Notes under the pieces: generated by a model | What the model was told of the DNA's origin: nothing | Databases searched by the model: none | The model's input: the letters and a program-made list of their open reading frames with translations, nothing else | Shown here: one piece after another, positions 1-4,510 of the stretch | Layout of the letters: each line of letters opens with the position of its first letter | Numbering within the stretch: position 1 is the stretch's first letter | Translations under genes and position numbers: made by a program | NCBI GenBank assembly: GCA_023228745.1 | Contig: JALOAP010000229.1 | Location: 1 to 5,655, forward strand | DNA: 5,655 nt | DNA from: Dehalococcoidia bacterium | GTDB lineage: Bacteria; Chloroflexota; Dehalococcoidia; Tepidiformales; Tepidiformaceae | Direction: 5' to 3'

Positions 1-1
1 A

Positions 2-721
2 ATAACCTACCTCCTGAAGGAACGAAAAGAAGCGATCGATGAAGCAATCCGAACACTTAATGATGTAGACTTCCCAGAGGACGAATCAACACTGGAAACA
101 GCAAGATCAAAAATGAAGAACCCGGACAGCCCTCGGAATAAAGCAAAGCTGGAGAAGCTTACTAACGCCGCTGTAACTGCTAGGAGAAATATGAATGACA
201 TCCGAAGAAAAGGAATCCTGGAGAATACATCCAAAGACATGAAGAACTTTGTAACGAAGAACACATCCAACATCCAAGTATTACAGACAGCCATGACAGA
301 AGCAAAAAAAGAATATGACAAAGGACGTGAGTATAGAGAAGAACGTCTCTCCAAACTATCAGATGAAACAAAGTCGCTTGGAAAAGAAGAGTGGACGAAT
401 AAAGAGTGGATACAAACCGACTTCTACGACAGAAAAGATGATATCGAACTTCCGATGAACATCGCAAATACAAAAATGAGTATTATCAAGAACCACCTAT
501 TTTCTAAGTACAAGGACGGACTTTCCACCATGATAAACGAGTTCGCAGACAAGCAACCAGGAGACGCAGGAAAGACAATCAAGAGTCAGTTCGGGGCTCT
601 TGGCATAATCCCAGACAAGGTAGAAGCAGACGCCGACACGCTATATGATAACATCATGATGACAAAAGGTGGAGATCCAAACAGACTAAGAAAGGACAAG
701 AAGTCAACTACCACCCCCTAA
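2..721 (+). CDS. Hypothetical lysine-rich helical protein, 5' end outside the window
   Basis: I do not recognise a family. The frame is open from the left edge to the TAA at 719-721, giving 239 visible residues. The first internal ATG is at 113, but the codons before it (ITYLLKERKEAIDEAIRTL) have the same charged helical character, so the gene almost certainly starts upstream of the window. The protein is rich in Lys, Glu and Asp, has no membrane segment or signal peptide, and contains long heptad-like stretches suggesting coiled coils. Near the end it has the phrase QPGDAGK; a similar PPGDAGK occurs in the large protein encoded at 1460-3163, a weak hint of a shared module. The last residues, STTTP and the stop, lie in a minus-strand transposon-like right end, so the natural C-terminus may have been replaced. 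Structural or scaffold-like roles in a virus are possible but unproven. Confidence 0.75.
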   Translation: MTYLLKERKEAIDEAIRTLNDVDFPEDESTLETARSKMKNPDSPRNKAKLEKLTNAAVTARRNMNDIRRKGILENTSKDMKNFVTKNTSNIQVLQTAMTEAKKEYDKGREYREERLSKLSDETKSLGKEEWTNKEWIQTDFYDRKDDIELPMNIANTKMSIIKNHLFSKYKDGLSTMINEFADKQPGDAGKTIKSQFGALGIIPDKVEADADTLYDNIMMTKGGDPNRLRKDKKSTTTP

Positions 722-795
722 AGGGGGTGGCTTGTAGCTGTCTTTCGACGCTACGATTGGCTGGTTGACGGCAGCCTGCTGCGCTCCCAGTTAGA
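703..795 (-). ncRNA. Omega-RNA-like right-end element of the IS200/IS605 (TnpB) type
   Basis: On the minus strand this stretch begins TAACTG (793-788) about 23 bases downstream of a TATA box. It contains a stem GTAGC/GCTAC whose inner GTC/GAC stem is capped by a GAAA tetraloop, and ends in a perfect hairpin (711-730, arms CCACCCCC and GGGGGTGG) followed by GTAGTTGAC. A hairpin close to the element end and the GTARTYAC-like terminus match right ends of TnpB-carrying IS200/IS605 elements, where the guide RNA overlaps the end of tnpB. The element at 4360-4490 shares its 3' layout. No left end or tnpB body is visible here. Alternative: a simple bidirectional terminator; that would not explain the upstream GAAA stem-loop. 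Confidence 0.5.
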
Positions 796-812
796 TAAAT
801 CACGACCGATAC
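708..812 (-). pseudogene. Relic of a tnpB 3' end (about 34 codons)
   Basis: The minus-strand frame between the TAA at 813-815 and the TAG at 708-710 ends in NRSVERQLQATPFRGW. A basic stretch followed by Q(E)A(P/T)xFRxG at the extreme end is typical of TnpB proteins from IS200/IS605 elements. The catalytic RuvC residues and the zinc finger are absent because the rest of the gene is missing. It overlaps the omega-RNA-like element on the same strand, as in intact elements. Call made from recalled family pattern, not from a search. Confidence 0.45.
711..730. repeat. Perfect 8-bp palindromic hairpin at the end of the first gene
   Basis: Arms CCACCCCC and GGGGGTGG enclose a TAAA loop that contains the first gene's stop codon. 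No T-run follows on the plus strand. It fits a transposon right-end hairpin and may also end transcription of the upstream gene. Confidence 0.7.
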
Positions 813-821
813 TTATAAATA
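812..821. promoter_or_regulatory. Near-symmetric TATA box, probably used in both directions
   Basis: CTTATAAATA reads as a good archaeal TATA box on plus and TATTTATAAG on minus. About 25 bases downstream on plus gives a start near 840, a few bases before the ATG at 846. About 23 bases downstream on minus falls at the TAACTG start of the omega-RNA-like element. Confidence 0.55.
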
Positions 822-845
822 CACAAAACATTATAAGGACATCAT

Positions 846-1352
846 ATGCGCAAAGAGTGCATTGAAGTAGAGGATAGCAGGGGTCAGAAAGGATCGGTTA
901 CCCTCACTAAGACAGACGAGGGAGTATTCATGGTAGATCTCGTAACAGTGAAAGGCGAGAAGAGAGAGAATTTAGTTGCTAACATATCCAGCTGGGATGA
1001 AGGCATCGACATCATTGAGATGATAGCAGACAACCTAGATCCAGAACAAATCGCCCTGGAACTCGGTAAGCCAGTCTTTGTCATCCGGAAGAACATCACC
1101 GCGTGGGATGGAAGTGAGGTCGTCGACTTTCGTATGTCCCGACAGGACAGCCTTAAGTGTTGCACTGTTCTCCGACATATGGAAGATGGATCGTGGGAAC
1201 GAATATACACCGGTGAGACAACCTGGAAACCGGTCCGGGATGAGTATTTCACCTCTACAATCGATGCAAACATGGATCTCATCATAAAGGCAATCGAGTC
1301 AACGCCCGACGGTGAGGAATCCTCCATGTGGTTAGGTCGCCCCGCATGGTGA
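846..1352 (+). CDS. Hypothetical acidic soluble protein, 168 residues
   Basis: I do not recognise a family. The ATG at 846 is the first start after a TATA box at 812-821. AAGGA at 836-840 could act as a weak ribosome binding site, but the predicted transcript start lies so close that the message may be almost leaderless. The protein alternates short beta-like and helical stretches. Residues 13-40 (KGSVTLTKTDEGVFMVDLVTV) look like a beta hairpin, followed by an acidic helix (SWDEGIDIIEMIADNL). A CC pair lies near residues 105-106 and two Trp near the end. There is no membrane helix or signal peptide. The stop codon sits in a 12-bp hairpin that probably ends the transcript, so it seems to be a single-gene unit. 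Confidence 0.7.
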   Translation: MRKECIEVEDSRGQKGSVTLTKTDEGVFMVDLVTVKGEKRENLVANISSWDEGIDIIEMIADNLDPEQIALELGKPVFVIRKNITAWDGSEVVDFRMSRQDSLKCCTVLRHMEDGSWERIYTGETTWKPVRDEYFTSTIDANMDLIIKAIESTPDGEESSMWLGRPAW

Positions 1353-1359
1353 CCTAACC
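1330..1359 (+). terminator. 12-bp hairpin overlapping a stop codon
   Basis: Arms at 1330-1341 and 1348-1359 pair over 12 positions with one G-U, around a CCGCAT loop; the TGA at 1350-1352 lies in the 3' arm. A modest ATTT tract (1366-1369) follows. It is likely a terminator or a 3' stabilising hairpin. Confidence 0.55.
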
Positions 1360-1366
1360 CAACAAA

Positions 1367-1421
1367 TTTACGTAATACATACAATGATGTCAGATGCAGG
1401 CAATAGCATCCAGTTTACGTA
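1367..1421. repeat. TTTACGTA direct repeat pair flanking a small inverted repeat
   Basis: TTTACGTA occurs at 1367-1374 and 1414-1421. Between them GATGC (1393-1397) and GCATC (1406-1410) form an inverted repeat. All lie in the intergenic space before the 567-residue gene, where a regulator could bind. No clear TATA box was found; GATAATACTA near 1434-1443 is a weak candidate. Confidence 0.35.
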
Positions 1422-1459
1422 GCATGTACTTTTGATAATACTATTATGGAGATAGAAAA

Positions 1460-3163
1460 ATGGAACTAAAGCTAAACCGCATGCCAACAGCCAAAGAACT
1501 GGCAATAATTGCACAGTATGTATTCAAACAACATCTAAATTATAAGTGCCCTGAAAACCCTCCAGGATCAGGCAACTTTAAATGTGACCTCCCTGAGGAT
1601 GCTGAGGGTAAAGGTGATGAGGGGTCCGGGAAGAACACTGAATACTACGGTGGAACGGGGGGAACCAAGGTAAAAGGATCTGCAGCGGTCAAAGATACGC
1701 TTAAGACAACCATTGACAGGATCAACAGCACGCCGGGGATCTTCGAAGGTAACAAGGGAATGGCTGCAGCACTCACTCAGGAGGCATCCGCCTACCTGGA
1801 AAAGACACCGAATCCATCTGAAGCCGAAATGAAGAAACACCTCGACACCATCATAGACAGAGTAGAGCGGTCGGACTCTGACAGTTACTTCAGTGGCAAT
1901 GAAGGAATGCGGGCGACCCTTCTAAAGGAAGCCAGACAGGGTATTCCTGGAAAGTCATACAAGTCAGAAGAGTCATCTAGCGGTATGGACACATCAAAGC
2001 TTTCTGGTGATAAATATACTCCAGGTAAGTCATTCAAGGCAAAGGATATTGCTATAGCAAACAAGGAACTCAGAGACGTTGCGTATGCGGCGCTTGGTGA
2101 GAATAAGTCCATCCGATCACCACAACCTAACGATACCCCCGAAGAAAAGAAGAAATGGGGCGAATTCGTAGAACGTGTTGATAAGATGATCCCCAAAGGG
2201 AGCATAGATGCCGTCCATCAACGCATCCTCGAAGATATGAATCATCACGGGCTAAACAAAGCTCTGATGGATACTGGAAAGTTCCAGGAAGGTACAGGGT
2301 ACCCCGGACCGGTATCAACAGACGAAGACATGAAGAAGTTTAAAGAGTTCTTTGCAAAACCAGAGAACCAGGCTTCATGGGATCTCGCTGACAAGAAATT
2401 CGAGGAATTCGGTAATAAGCTCACGGACGACAAGTACTTATTCGAATCACCTCCGAAGAAGTCCACATCAACCAAGAAGAGAGCAGCACCAAAATCCAAG
2501 GAGTCTGAAGGCGGATCACTAACTCCTCCGAAGGACGGATTCAAGTCTATAAGTGACTATCACACCTATGTCAGAGATAACGTCATCAAGAGCCTCAGTT
2601 CTGAGATTGGAAAGGGAAGAACAGCCGACGACCTAAATAGAATAGTCAACGTACTTGATATGGCTGACAACGGTACCCCAATACCAGACGCTATGAGGAA
2701 AGTAGCAGATACTCTAGGCAAAGAAGCAAAGAAGCTCTCGAAAACTGGAAACAAGTACGATACTGAAGAAGCAGTCGCCAGCATTAAAGCAGCTAATATC
2801 TACAACGATCTTGCAGACAAGTTCGAGAATGAAGGCTCCCAGTTCATTCAGGTAGCATCTCCCAAGGGCATCCAGGACGATATCAACAGCTTCATCGGAG
2901 GTCTCGGTGTTACGCCTCATCAAGGTAAGTCTGTTGCAAAGTTCGGTGTGAGAAACGACAACTACACGGGCAAACCTGACATCAAGATGACCGTCTTCAG
3001 AGACGAGTTCCCGCCAGGCGATGCAGGTAAAAAAGCAATGGAAGACTTCAGTAGCAAGGTATCTGCACATATCAAGGAAAAGTATGGTAACAGTCCGATG
3101 ATCGAACACAGACGTAGGAAATCAAACCCAAGCGGACGCTACATGAAAGATTACAACATGTAG
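1460..3163 (+). CDS. Hypothetical multidomain hydrophilic protein, 567 residues
   Basis: I do not recognise a family. The ATG at 1460 follows GGAGAT at 1448-1453, a well-spaced ribosome binding site. Visible layout: an N-terminal helix (about 10-27); a Cys30/Cys42 pair around a Pro/Gly-rich loop (CPENPPGSGNFKC) that could bind metal or form a disulfide; a Gly-rich linker (64-74); two diverged copies of one motif at about 84-112 and 131-160, each with IDR, a (F)xGN(K/E)GM core and a helical (L)xxEA; a mixed helical section to about 329; a Lys/Ser/Pro linker at 330-360; and a helical C-terminal part ending in a very basic tail (EHRRRKSNPSGRYMKDYNM). There are no membrane helices. The domain-linker-domain plan and Lys/Asp-rich make-up suit a virion or conjugation-associated protein, but that is only inference. 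Confidence 0.8.
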   Translation: MELKLNRMPTAKELAIIAQYVFKQHLNYKCPENPPGSGNFKCDLPEDAEGKGDEGSGKNTEYYGGTGGTKVKGSAAVKDTLKTTIDRINSTPGIFEGNKGMAAALTQEASAYLEKTPNPSEAEMKKHLDTIIDRVERSDSDSYFSGNEGMRATLLKEARQGIPGKSYKSEESSSGMDTSKLSGDKYTPGKSFKAKDIAIANKELRDVAYAALGENKSIRSPQPNDTPEEKKKWGEFVERVDKMIPKGSIDAVHQRILEDMNHHGLNKALMDTGKFQEGTGYPGPVSTDEDMKKFKEFFAKPENQASWDLADKKFEEFGNKLTDDKYLFESPPKKSTSTKKRAAPKSKESEGGSLTPPKDGFKSISDYHTYVRDNVIKSLSSEIGKGRTADDLNRIVNVLDMADNGTPIPDAMRKVADTLGKEAKKLSKTGNKYDTEEAVASIKAANIYNDLADKFENEGSQFIQVASPKGIQDDINSFIGGLGVTPHQGKSVAKFGVRNDNYTGKPDIKMTVFRDEFPPGDAGKKAMEDFSSKVSAHIKEKYGNSPMIEHRRRKSNPSGRYMKDYNM

Positions 3164-3180
3164 AACAGCCACCGAAACGC

Positions 3181-3190
3181 TTTTATAGTA
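3181..3190 (+). promoter_or_regulatory. TATA box for the small membrane protein gene
   Basis: TTTTATAGTA lies just after the stop at 3161-3163. Archaeal spacing puts the transcript start near 3210, giving an untranslated leader of roughly 85 bases that contains the hairpin at 3235-3261. Confidence 0.5.
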
Positions 3191-3234
3191 TAGAAGTATA
3201 CAACGCTGTGCCCAAACCCTAACATCCGAGAAAA

Positions 3235-3261
3235 GGAGAGGCACGCCTTCGGGCTGTCTCC
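3235..3261 (+). promoter_or_regulatory. Leader hairpin with a TTCG tetraloop
   Basis: GGAGA (3235-3239) pairs with TCTCC (3257-3261). An inner GCC/GGC stem is capped by TTCG, the very stable C(UUCG)G-type loop. It lies in the predicted leader of the gene at 3295 and its 5' arm contains a GGAGA sequence. No T-run follows, so it is not an obvious terminator. A role in message stability or start-site control is possible. Confidence 0.45.
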
Positions 3262-3294
3262 CTCTTCAAAGATGCTAAAACTGGAAGTGGATCT

Positions 3295-3561
3295 ATGACA
3301 TTCCTGGCACTACATGCTGATCTGATATTGACGATTTGTTCTCTTCTCTTCGCGATCTCACAACTCAGGCAGATCCTCTATGCCAGGAAGCTGAGGACAT
3401 CCGGTGTGAATTACTTCTCGATTGTTATGTTCTCAGTAGTCGTTTGGACCATGGCAGCGACATACCTGGGACTCGGTCTGCAGATGAGCGGATACATGGT
3501 CGCCGGTTCTGCATCCCTTTGGTCAGTAATGCTCGTCCAGAGATGGAGATACGGGAAATAG
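3295..3561 (+). CDS. Three-helix membrane protein, SemiSWEET/PQ-loop-like
   Basis: SemiSWEET proteins are bacterial and archaeal sugar transporters of about 85-95 residues with three membrane helices that act as dimers. This 88-residue product fits the length and plan: helix 1 at about residues 8-22, a basic loop (QLRQILYARKLRTSG), helix 2 at about 41-62 (SIVMFSVVVWTMAATYLGLG), and helix 3 at about 65-82, followed by a short basic tail. The order Q-x-x-basic-(T)SGVNYFS then W...YLGL resembles the PQ-loop pattern, but the Pro of the PQ pair is replaced by Arg (LRQI), so transport activity is uncertain. The ATG at 3295 follows GGAAGTGG, a plausible ribosome binding site. It is transcribed alone, with a hairpin and T-run at the end. 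Alternative: an unrelated small viral membrane protein. Confidence 0.55.
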   Translation: MTFLALHADLILTICSLLFAISQLRQILYARKLRTSGVNYFSIVMFSVVVWTMAATYLGLGLQMSGYMVAGSASLWSVMLVQRWRYGK

Positions 3562-3573
3562 TTCCATCTTTTT
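3541..3573 (+). terminator. Hairpin plus T-run after the membrane protein gene
   Basis: AGATGGA (3541-3547) pairs perfectly with TCCATCT (3563-3569), directly followed by five T (3569-3573). The 5' arm lies within the last codons of the gene. It faces the minus-strand RNA region whose own T-run is at 3587-3592. Confidence 0.6.
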
Positions 3574-3586
3574 ATATTAATTTCGG

Positions 3587-3653
3587 AAAAAAGTAAGCAG
3601 AAGTAAGTGCCCTGCGGTATGCTCCGCTTCATTTTTATGCCAGGGACGGGCAC
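3587..3653 (-). terminator. Terminator region of the minus-strand tRNA/ncRNA transcript
   Basis: Minus-strand reading meets a hairpin closed by GTGCCC (3653-3648) and GGGCAC (3612-3607), with an alternative inner CCCTG/CAGGG pairing and a GCGG/CCGC stem-loop. A six-T run follows at 3592-3587. Archaeal transcription commonly ends at oligo-T tracts. Confidence 0.45.
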
Positions 3654-3783
3654 AGCCCCGACGTGGTATCCCTCCATCCTCACGGATTGAAGTTCCTGCT
3701 TCATCGATCTCAGTTATCTGAGCATCTCCATTCAGGCTCTGCCCCTTTACCCAAGGGTGGGTTTCCCCTGATTTTGTATGCAA
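3650..3783 (-). pseudogene. Possible tnpB 3' relic with guide-RNA-like hairpins
   Basis: A minus-strand frame read from about 3783 gives KSGETHPWVKGQSLNGDAQI followed by TEIDEAGTSIREDGG. A GE..QSLN...EAGTS order is reminiscent of the extreme C-terminus of archaeal TnpB proteins. There is no start codon of its own and no RuvC or zinc-finger part. The DNA is also rich in hairpins on this strand: CTCAG-ATAA-CTGAG (3708-3721), and a nine-position stem with one mismatch capped by GTGA (3671-3692). That fits a guide-RNA scaffold overlapping a tnpB end. It differs from the other two right-end elements in the window. Alternative: an unrelated structured RNA continuing the tRNA transcript. Confidence 0.35.
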
Positions 3784-3791
3784 TCCATCGA

Positions 3792-3870
3792 TGAGGTACG
3801 TTGTCCGCCCGGATTATTGGTCCAGGACATGGTGTTTCCACCTACCTGGCATTTCTGCCTTGGTACCTCA
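3792..3870 (-). ncRNA. Unrecognised 79-nt cloverleaf-like RNA with GAAA tetraloops
   Basis: It starts one base after the 3' end of tRNA-Pro on the same strand. A perfect 8-bp closing stem (TGAGGTAC at 3870-3863 with GTACCTCA at 3799-3792) holds three arms: GGCA-GAAA-TGCC (3859-3848), GGTG-GAAA-CACC (3842-3831) and TGTCC/GGACA (3829-3825 with 3806-3802). Both small loops are GNRA tetraloops only when read on minus, which fixes the strand. It is not a tRNA: it lacks an anticodon arm and a TTC T-loop. It carries 13 bases identical to the 3' part of tRNA-Pro. I do not recognise the family. It may be processed from the tRNA transcript. Confidence 0.6.
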
Positions 3871-3887
3871 ATGCGTCCGCCCGGATT
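3803..3887. repeat. 13-bp direct repeat of the tRNA-Pro 3' end
   Basis: GTCCGCCCGGATT occurs at 3803-3815, inside the 79-nt RNA, and at 3875-3887, inside the acceptor and T arm of tRNA-Pro. Repeats of tRNA 3' ends often mark integrase attachment sites, but the 72-bp spacing is too short to hold an element. A small duplication or a remnant attachment core are both possible. Confidence 0.5.
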
Positions 3888-3999
3888 CGAACCGGGGTCT
3901 CATGCTCCCAAAGCGAAGTATCTCTGATCTACGCAGCCCCAAAGGGAGATCAGGCGACCAGAGCACATAATGCATGATAGACCACTACACCACAGACGC
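3872..3999 (-). tRNA. trnP: tRNA-Pro(TGG) with a 55-nt intron in the anticodon stem
   Basis: Exon 1 is 3999-3970 and exon 2 is 3914-3872, which join to a 73-nt tRNA. The acceptor stem GCGTCTG pairs with CGGACGC (one G-U), followed by discriminator A73. The D arm GTGT...TCAT and T arm CCCGG-TTCGAAT-CCGGG are normal. After removal of 3915-3969 the anticodon stem is CATGC/GCATG and the loop TTTGGGA gives anticodon TGG with G37, as expected for proline. The intron falls between positions 29 and 30, not at the usual 37/38. No CCA is encoded. It is read together with tRNA-Asn upstream; no good TATA box of its own is visible. Confidence 0.85.
3915..3969 (-). other. 55-nt intron of tRNA-Pro, sister of the tRNA-Asn intron
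   Basis: The boundaries are fixed because only T29/G30 splicing restores a perfect anticodon stem. The predicted fold is an outer CTCT(G)/(C)AGAG stem, a conserved GTCGCCTG side loop, an inner ATCT/AGAT stem, and a CCC/GGG hairpin. A conserved AGATACTTC ends it. I found no bulge-helix-bulge pairing at the splice sites. Confidence 0.75.
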
Positions 4000-4118
4000 T
4001 CATTCATACCTGAAGGGAGTATACCCGCCAACTTTCAGACGTGACGGGTCGTCTCACATCCACTCTACGTCACTCACACCACTTCCCTTCAACGTTCGTC
4101 GGTGTGAAGGGTCACCCA
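4000..4118 (-). ncRNA. Structured spacer between the two tRNAs, with a possible pseudoknot
   Basis: On minus, CCCTT (4111-4107) pairs with AAGGG (4089-4085) and CACACC (4106-4101) with GGTGTG (4080-4075), an H-type pseudoknot order. TGAAGGGA (4091-4084) could instead pair with TCCCTTCA (4018-4011). A further GTGACG/CGTCAC stem lies between. No gene or promoter was recognised; it may be a processed spacer or its own RNA. Confidence 0.4.
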
Positions 4119-4246
4119 CGCCTCAGGCTGGATTCGAACCAGCGACCACCCGGTTAACAGCCGAAGTATCTCCTGTCTACACAACCCCGGAGGGAGACCA
4201 AGCGACTGGAGAACATTTGGCGCTCTCCCTACTGAGCTACTGAGGC
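4119..4246 (-). tRNA. trnN: tRNA-Asn(GTT) with a 55-nt intron in the anticodon stem
   Basis: Exon 1 is 4246-4219 and exon 2 is 4163-4119, which join to a 73-nt tRNA. The acceptor stem GCCTCAG pairs perfectly with CTGAGGC, followed by discriminator G73 as usual for archaeal tRNA-Asn. The D arm is GCTC...GAGC and the T arm GCTGG-TTCGAAT-CCAGC. Removing 4164-4218 gives a perfect CCCGG/CCGGG anticodon stem and loop CTGTTAA with anticodon GTT. The intron falls between positions 28 and 29. No CCA is encoded. A TATA box centred about 33 bases upstream predicts a transcript start some 8 bases before the tRNA. Confidence 0.88.
4164..4218 (-). other. 55-nt intron of tRNA-Asn, sister of the tRNA-Pro intron
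   Basis: It matches the tRNA-Pro intron at 41 of 54 positions when shifted by one base, without gaps. Two differences are compensatory (T-A to C-G in the outer stem, A-T to G-C in the inner stem). GTCGC, GGGG, GTAGA and AGATACTT are unchanged. Confidence 0.78.
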
Positions 4247-4263
4247 ACCAGGTGAGATTCGGC

Positions 4264-4319
4264 GGTGATGGTTTCTTTATATTCAGCGTGTAAGGCAGAT
4301 TGTCGAAGTGCCCATCACC
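4264..4319. promoter_or_regulatory. 8-bp inverted repeat around the tRNA promoter
   Basis: GGTGATGG (4264-4271) and CCATCACC (4312-4319) are perfect inverted copies flanking the TATA box at 4275-4284. One arm lies between the TATA box and the expected start. They could be operator half-sites, or arms of a DNA or RNA hairpin. Confidence 0.35.
4275..4284 (-). promoter_or_regulatory. TATA box of the tRNA-Asn/tRNA-Pro transcript
   Basis: GAATATAAAG on the minus strand, centred about 33 bases before G1 of tRNA-Asn, fits an archaeal promoter with a short leader. Confidence 0.6.
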
Positions 4320-4350
4320 TTCGCAGCACCTGACACCCCTTAGCATGTGG

Positions 4351-4401
4351 TCAAACTATGTGATTACTCCCCGCCCTGAAGAACGGAGCTTCTACAGCCT
4401 C
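4351..4401 (-). pseudogene. Relic of a tnpB 3' end (16 codons)
   Basis: The minus frame from just after a TAA at 4402-4404 reads EAVEAPFFRAGSNHIV and then TGA. The EAPxFRAG phrase is the hallmark end of many TnpB proteins of IS200/IS605 elements. Nothing else of the gene is present. It overlaps the guide-RNA-like element on the same strand. Confidence 0.5.
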
Positions 4402-4490
4402 TTACGCTGACAGATTGTAATCCCAATCTGAGTTTATCTCGCGGGGTCAACTGAATCGCAAATCGGAAGATGCTGGCGATTCAGTTAACA
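4360..4490 (-). ncRNA. Stand-alone omega-RNA-like element with its own promoter
   Basis: A TATA box at 4518-4511 predicts a start near 4490. The RNA begins with a perfect 11-bp hairpin (AACTGAATCGC at 4486-4476 with its partner at 4459-4449). Then come CCCCGC (4446-4441), which can pair with GCGGGG at 4374-4369 near the end; a CAGATTG/CAATCTG hairpin (4430-4411); a CAGC/GCTG stem-loop; and a degenerate right-end hairpin ending GGGGAGTAATCAC. The 3' portion aligns with the element at 703-795, including a compensatory T-A to C-G change in the shared TAGC/GCTA stem. In TnpB systems such RNA carries a scaffold followed by a guide; here the guide would be the flanking bases downstream of 4360. No tnpB is nearby, so it may be a relic or act in trans. 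Confidence 0.55.
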
Positions 4491-4510
4491 ATCTACCTAT
4501 GCTATCATAG

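Noticed and set aside
884..1384. Long minus-strand open frame opposite the 168-residue gene
   Set aside because: It has no promoter or ribosome binding site, and the plus frame has a TATA box and a terminator.
2714..3109. Minus-strand 131-codon frame inside the 567-residue gene
   Set aside because: Antisense shadow with no start signals.
3336..3596. Second plus frame overlapping the membrane protein
   Set aside because: It lacks a ribosome binding site and runs through the terminator hairpin.
3803..3887. Provirus attachment site pair
   Set aside because: Only 72 bp separate the copies and no integrase gene is in the window; kept only as a repeat.
3915..4218. Group I or group II introns
   Set aside because: 55 nt is far too short and no catalytic core motifs are present.
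3974..4243. Plus-strand 89-codon open frame
   Set aside because: It runs antisense through both tRNA genes; its GFEPATTR-like segment is simply the reverse of the T arm.
4089..4346. Minus-strand 85-codon open frame over tRNA-Asn
   Set aside because: SSVGRAP...SLVRIQPEA is the well-known false translation of a tRNA gene.
4369..4447. Possible tRNA-Lys(CTT) on plus (closing stem CCCCGC/GCGGGG, loop CTCTTAC)
   Set aside because: The T arm does not abut the acceptor stem, has no TTC loop, and the D arm is wrong; the minus-strand guide-RNA reading explains the stems better.
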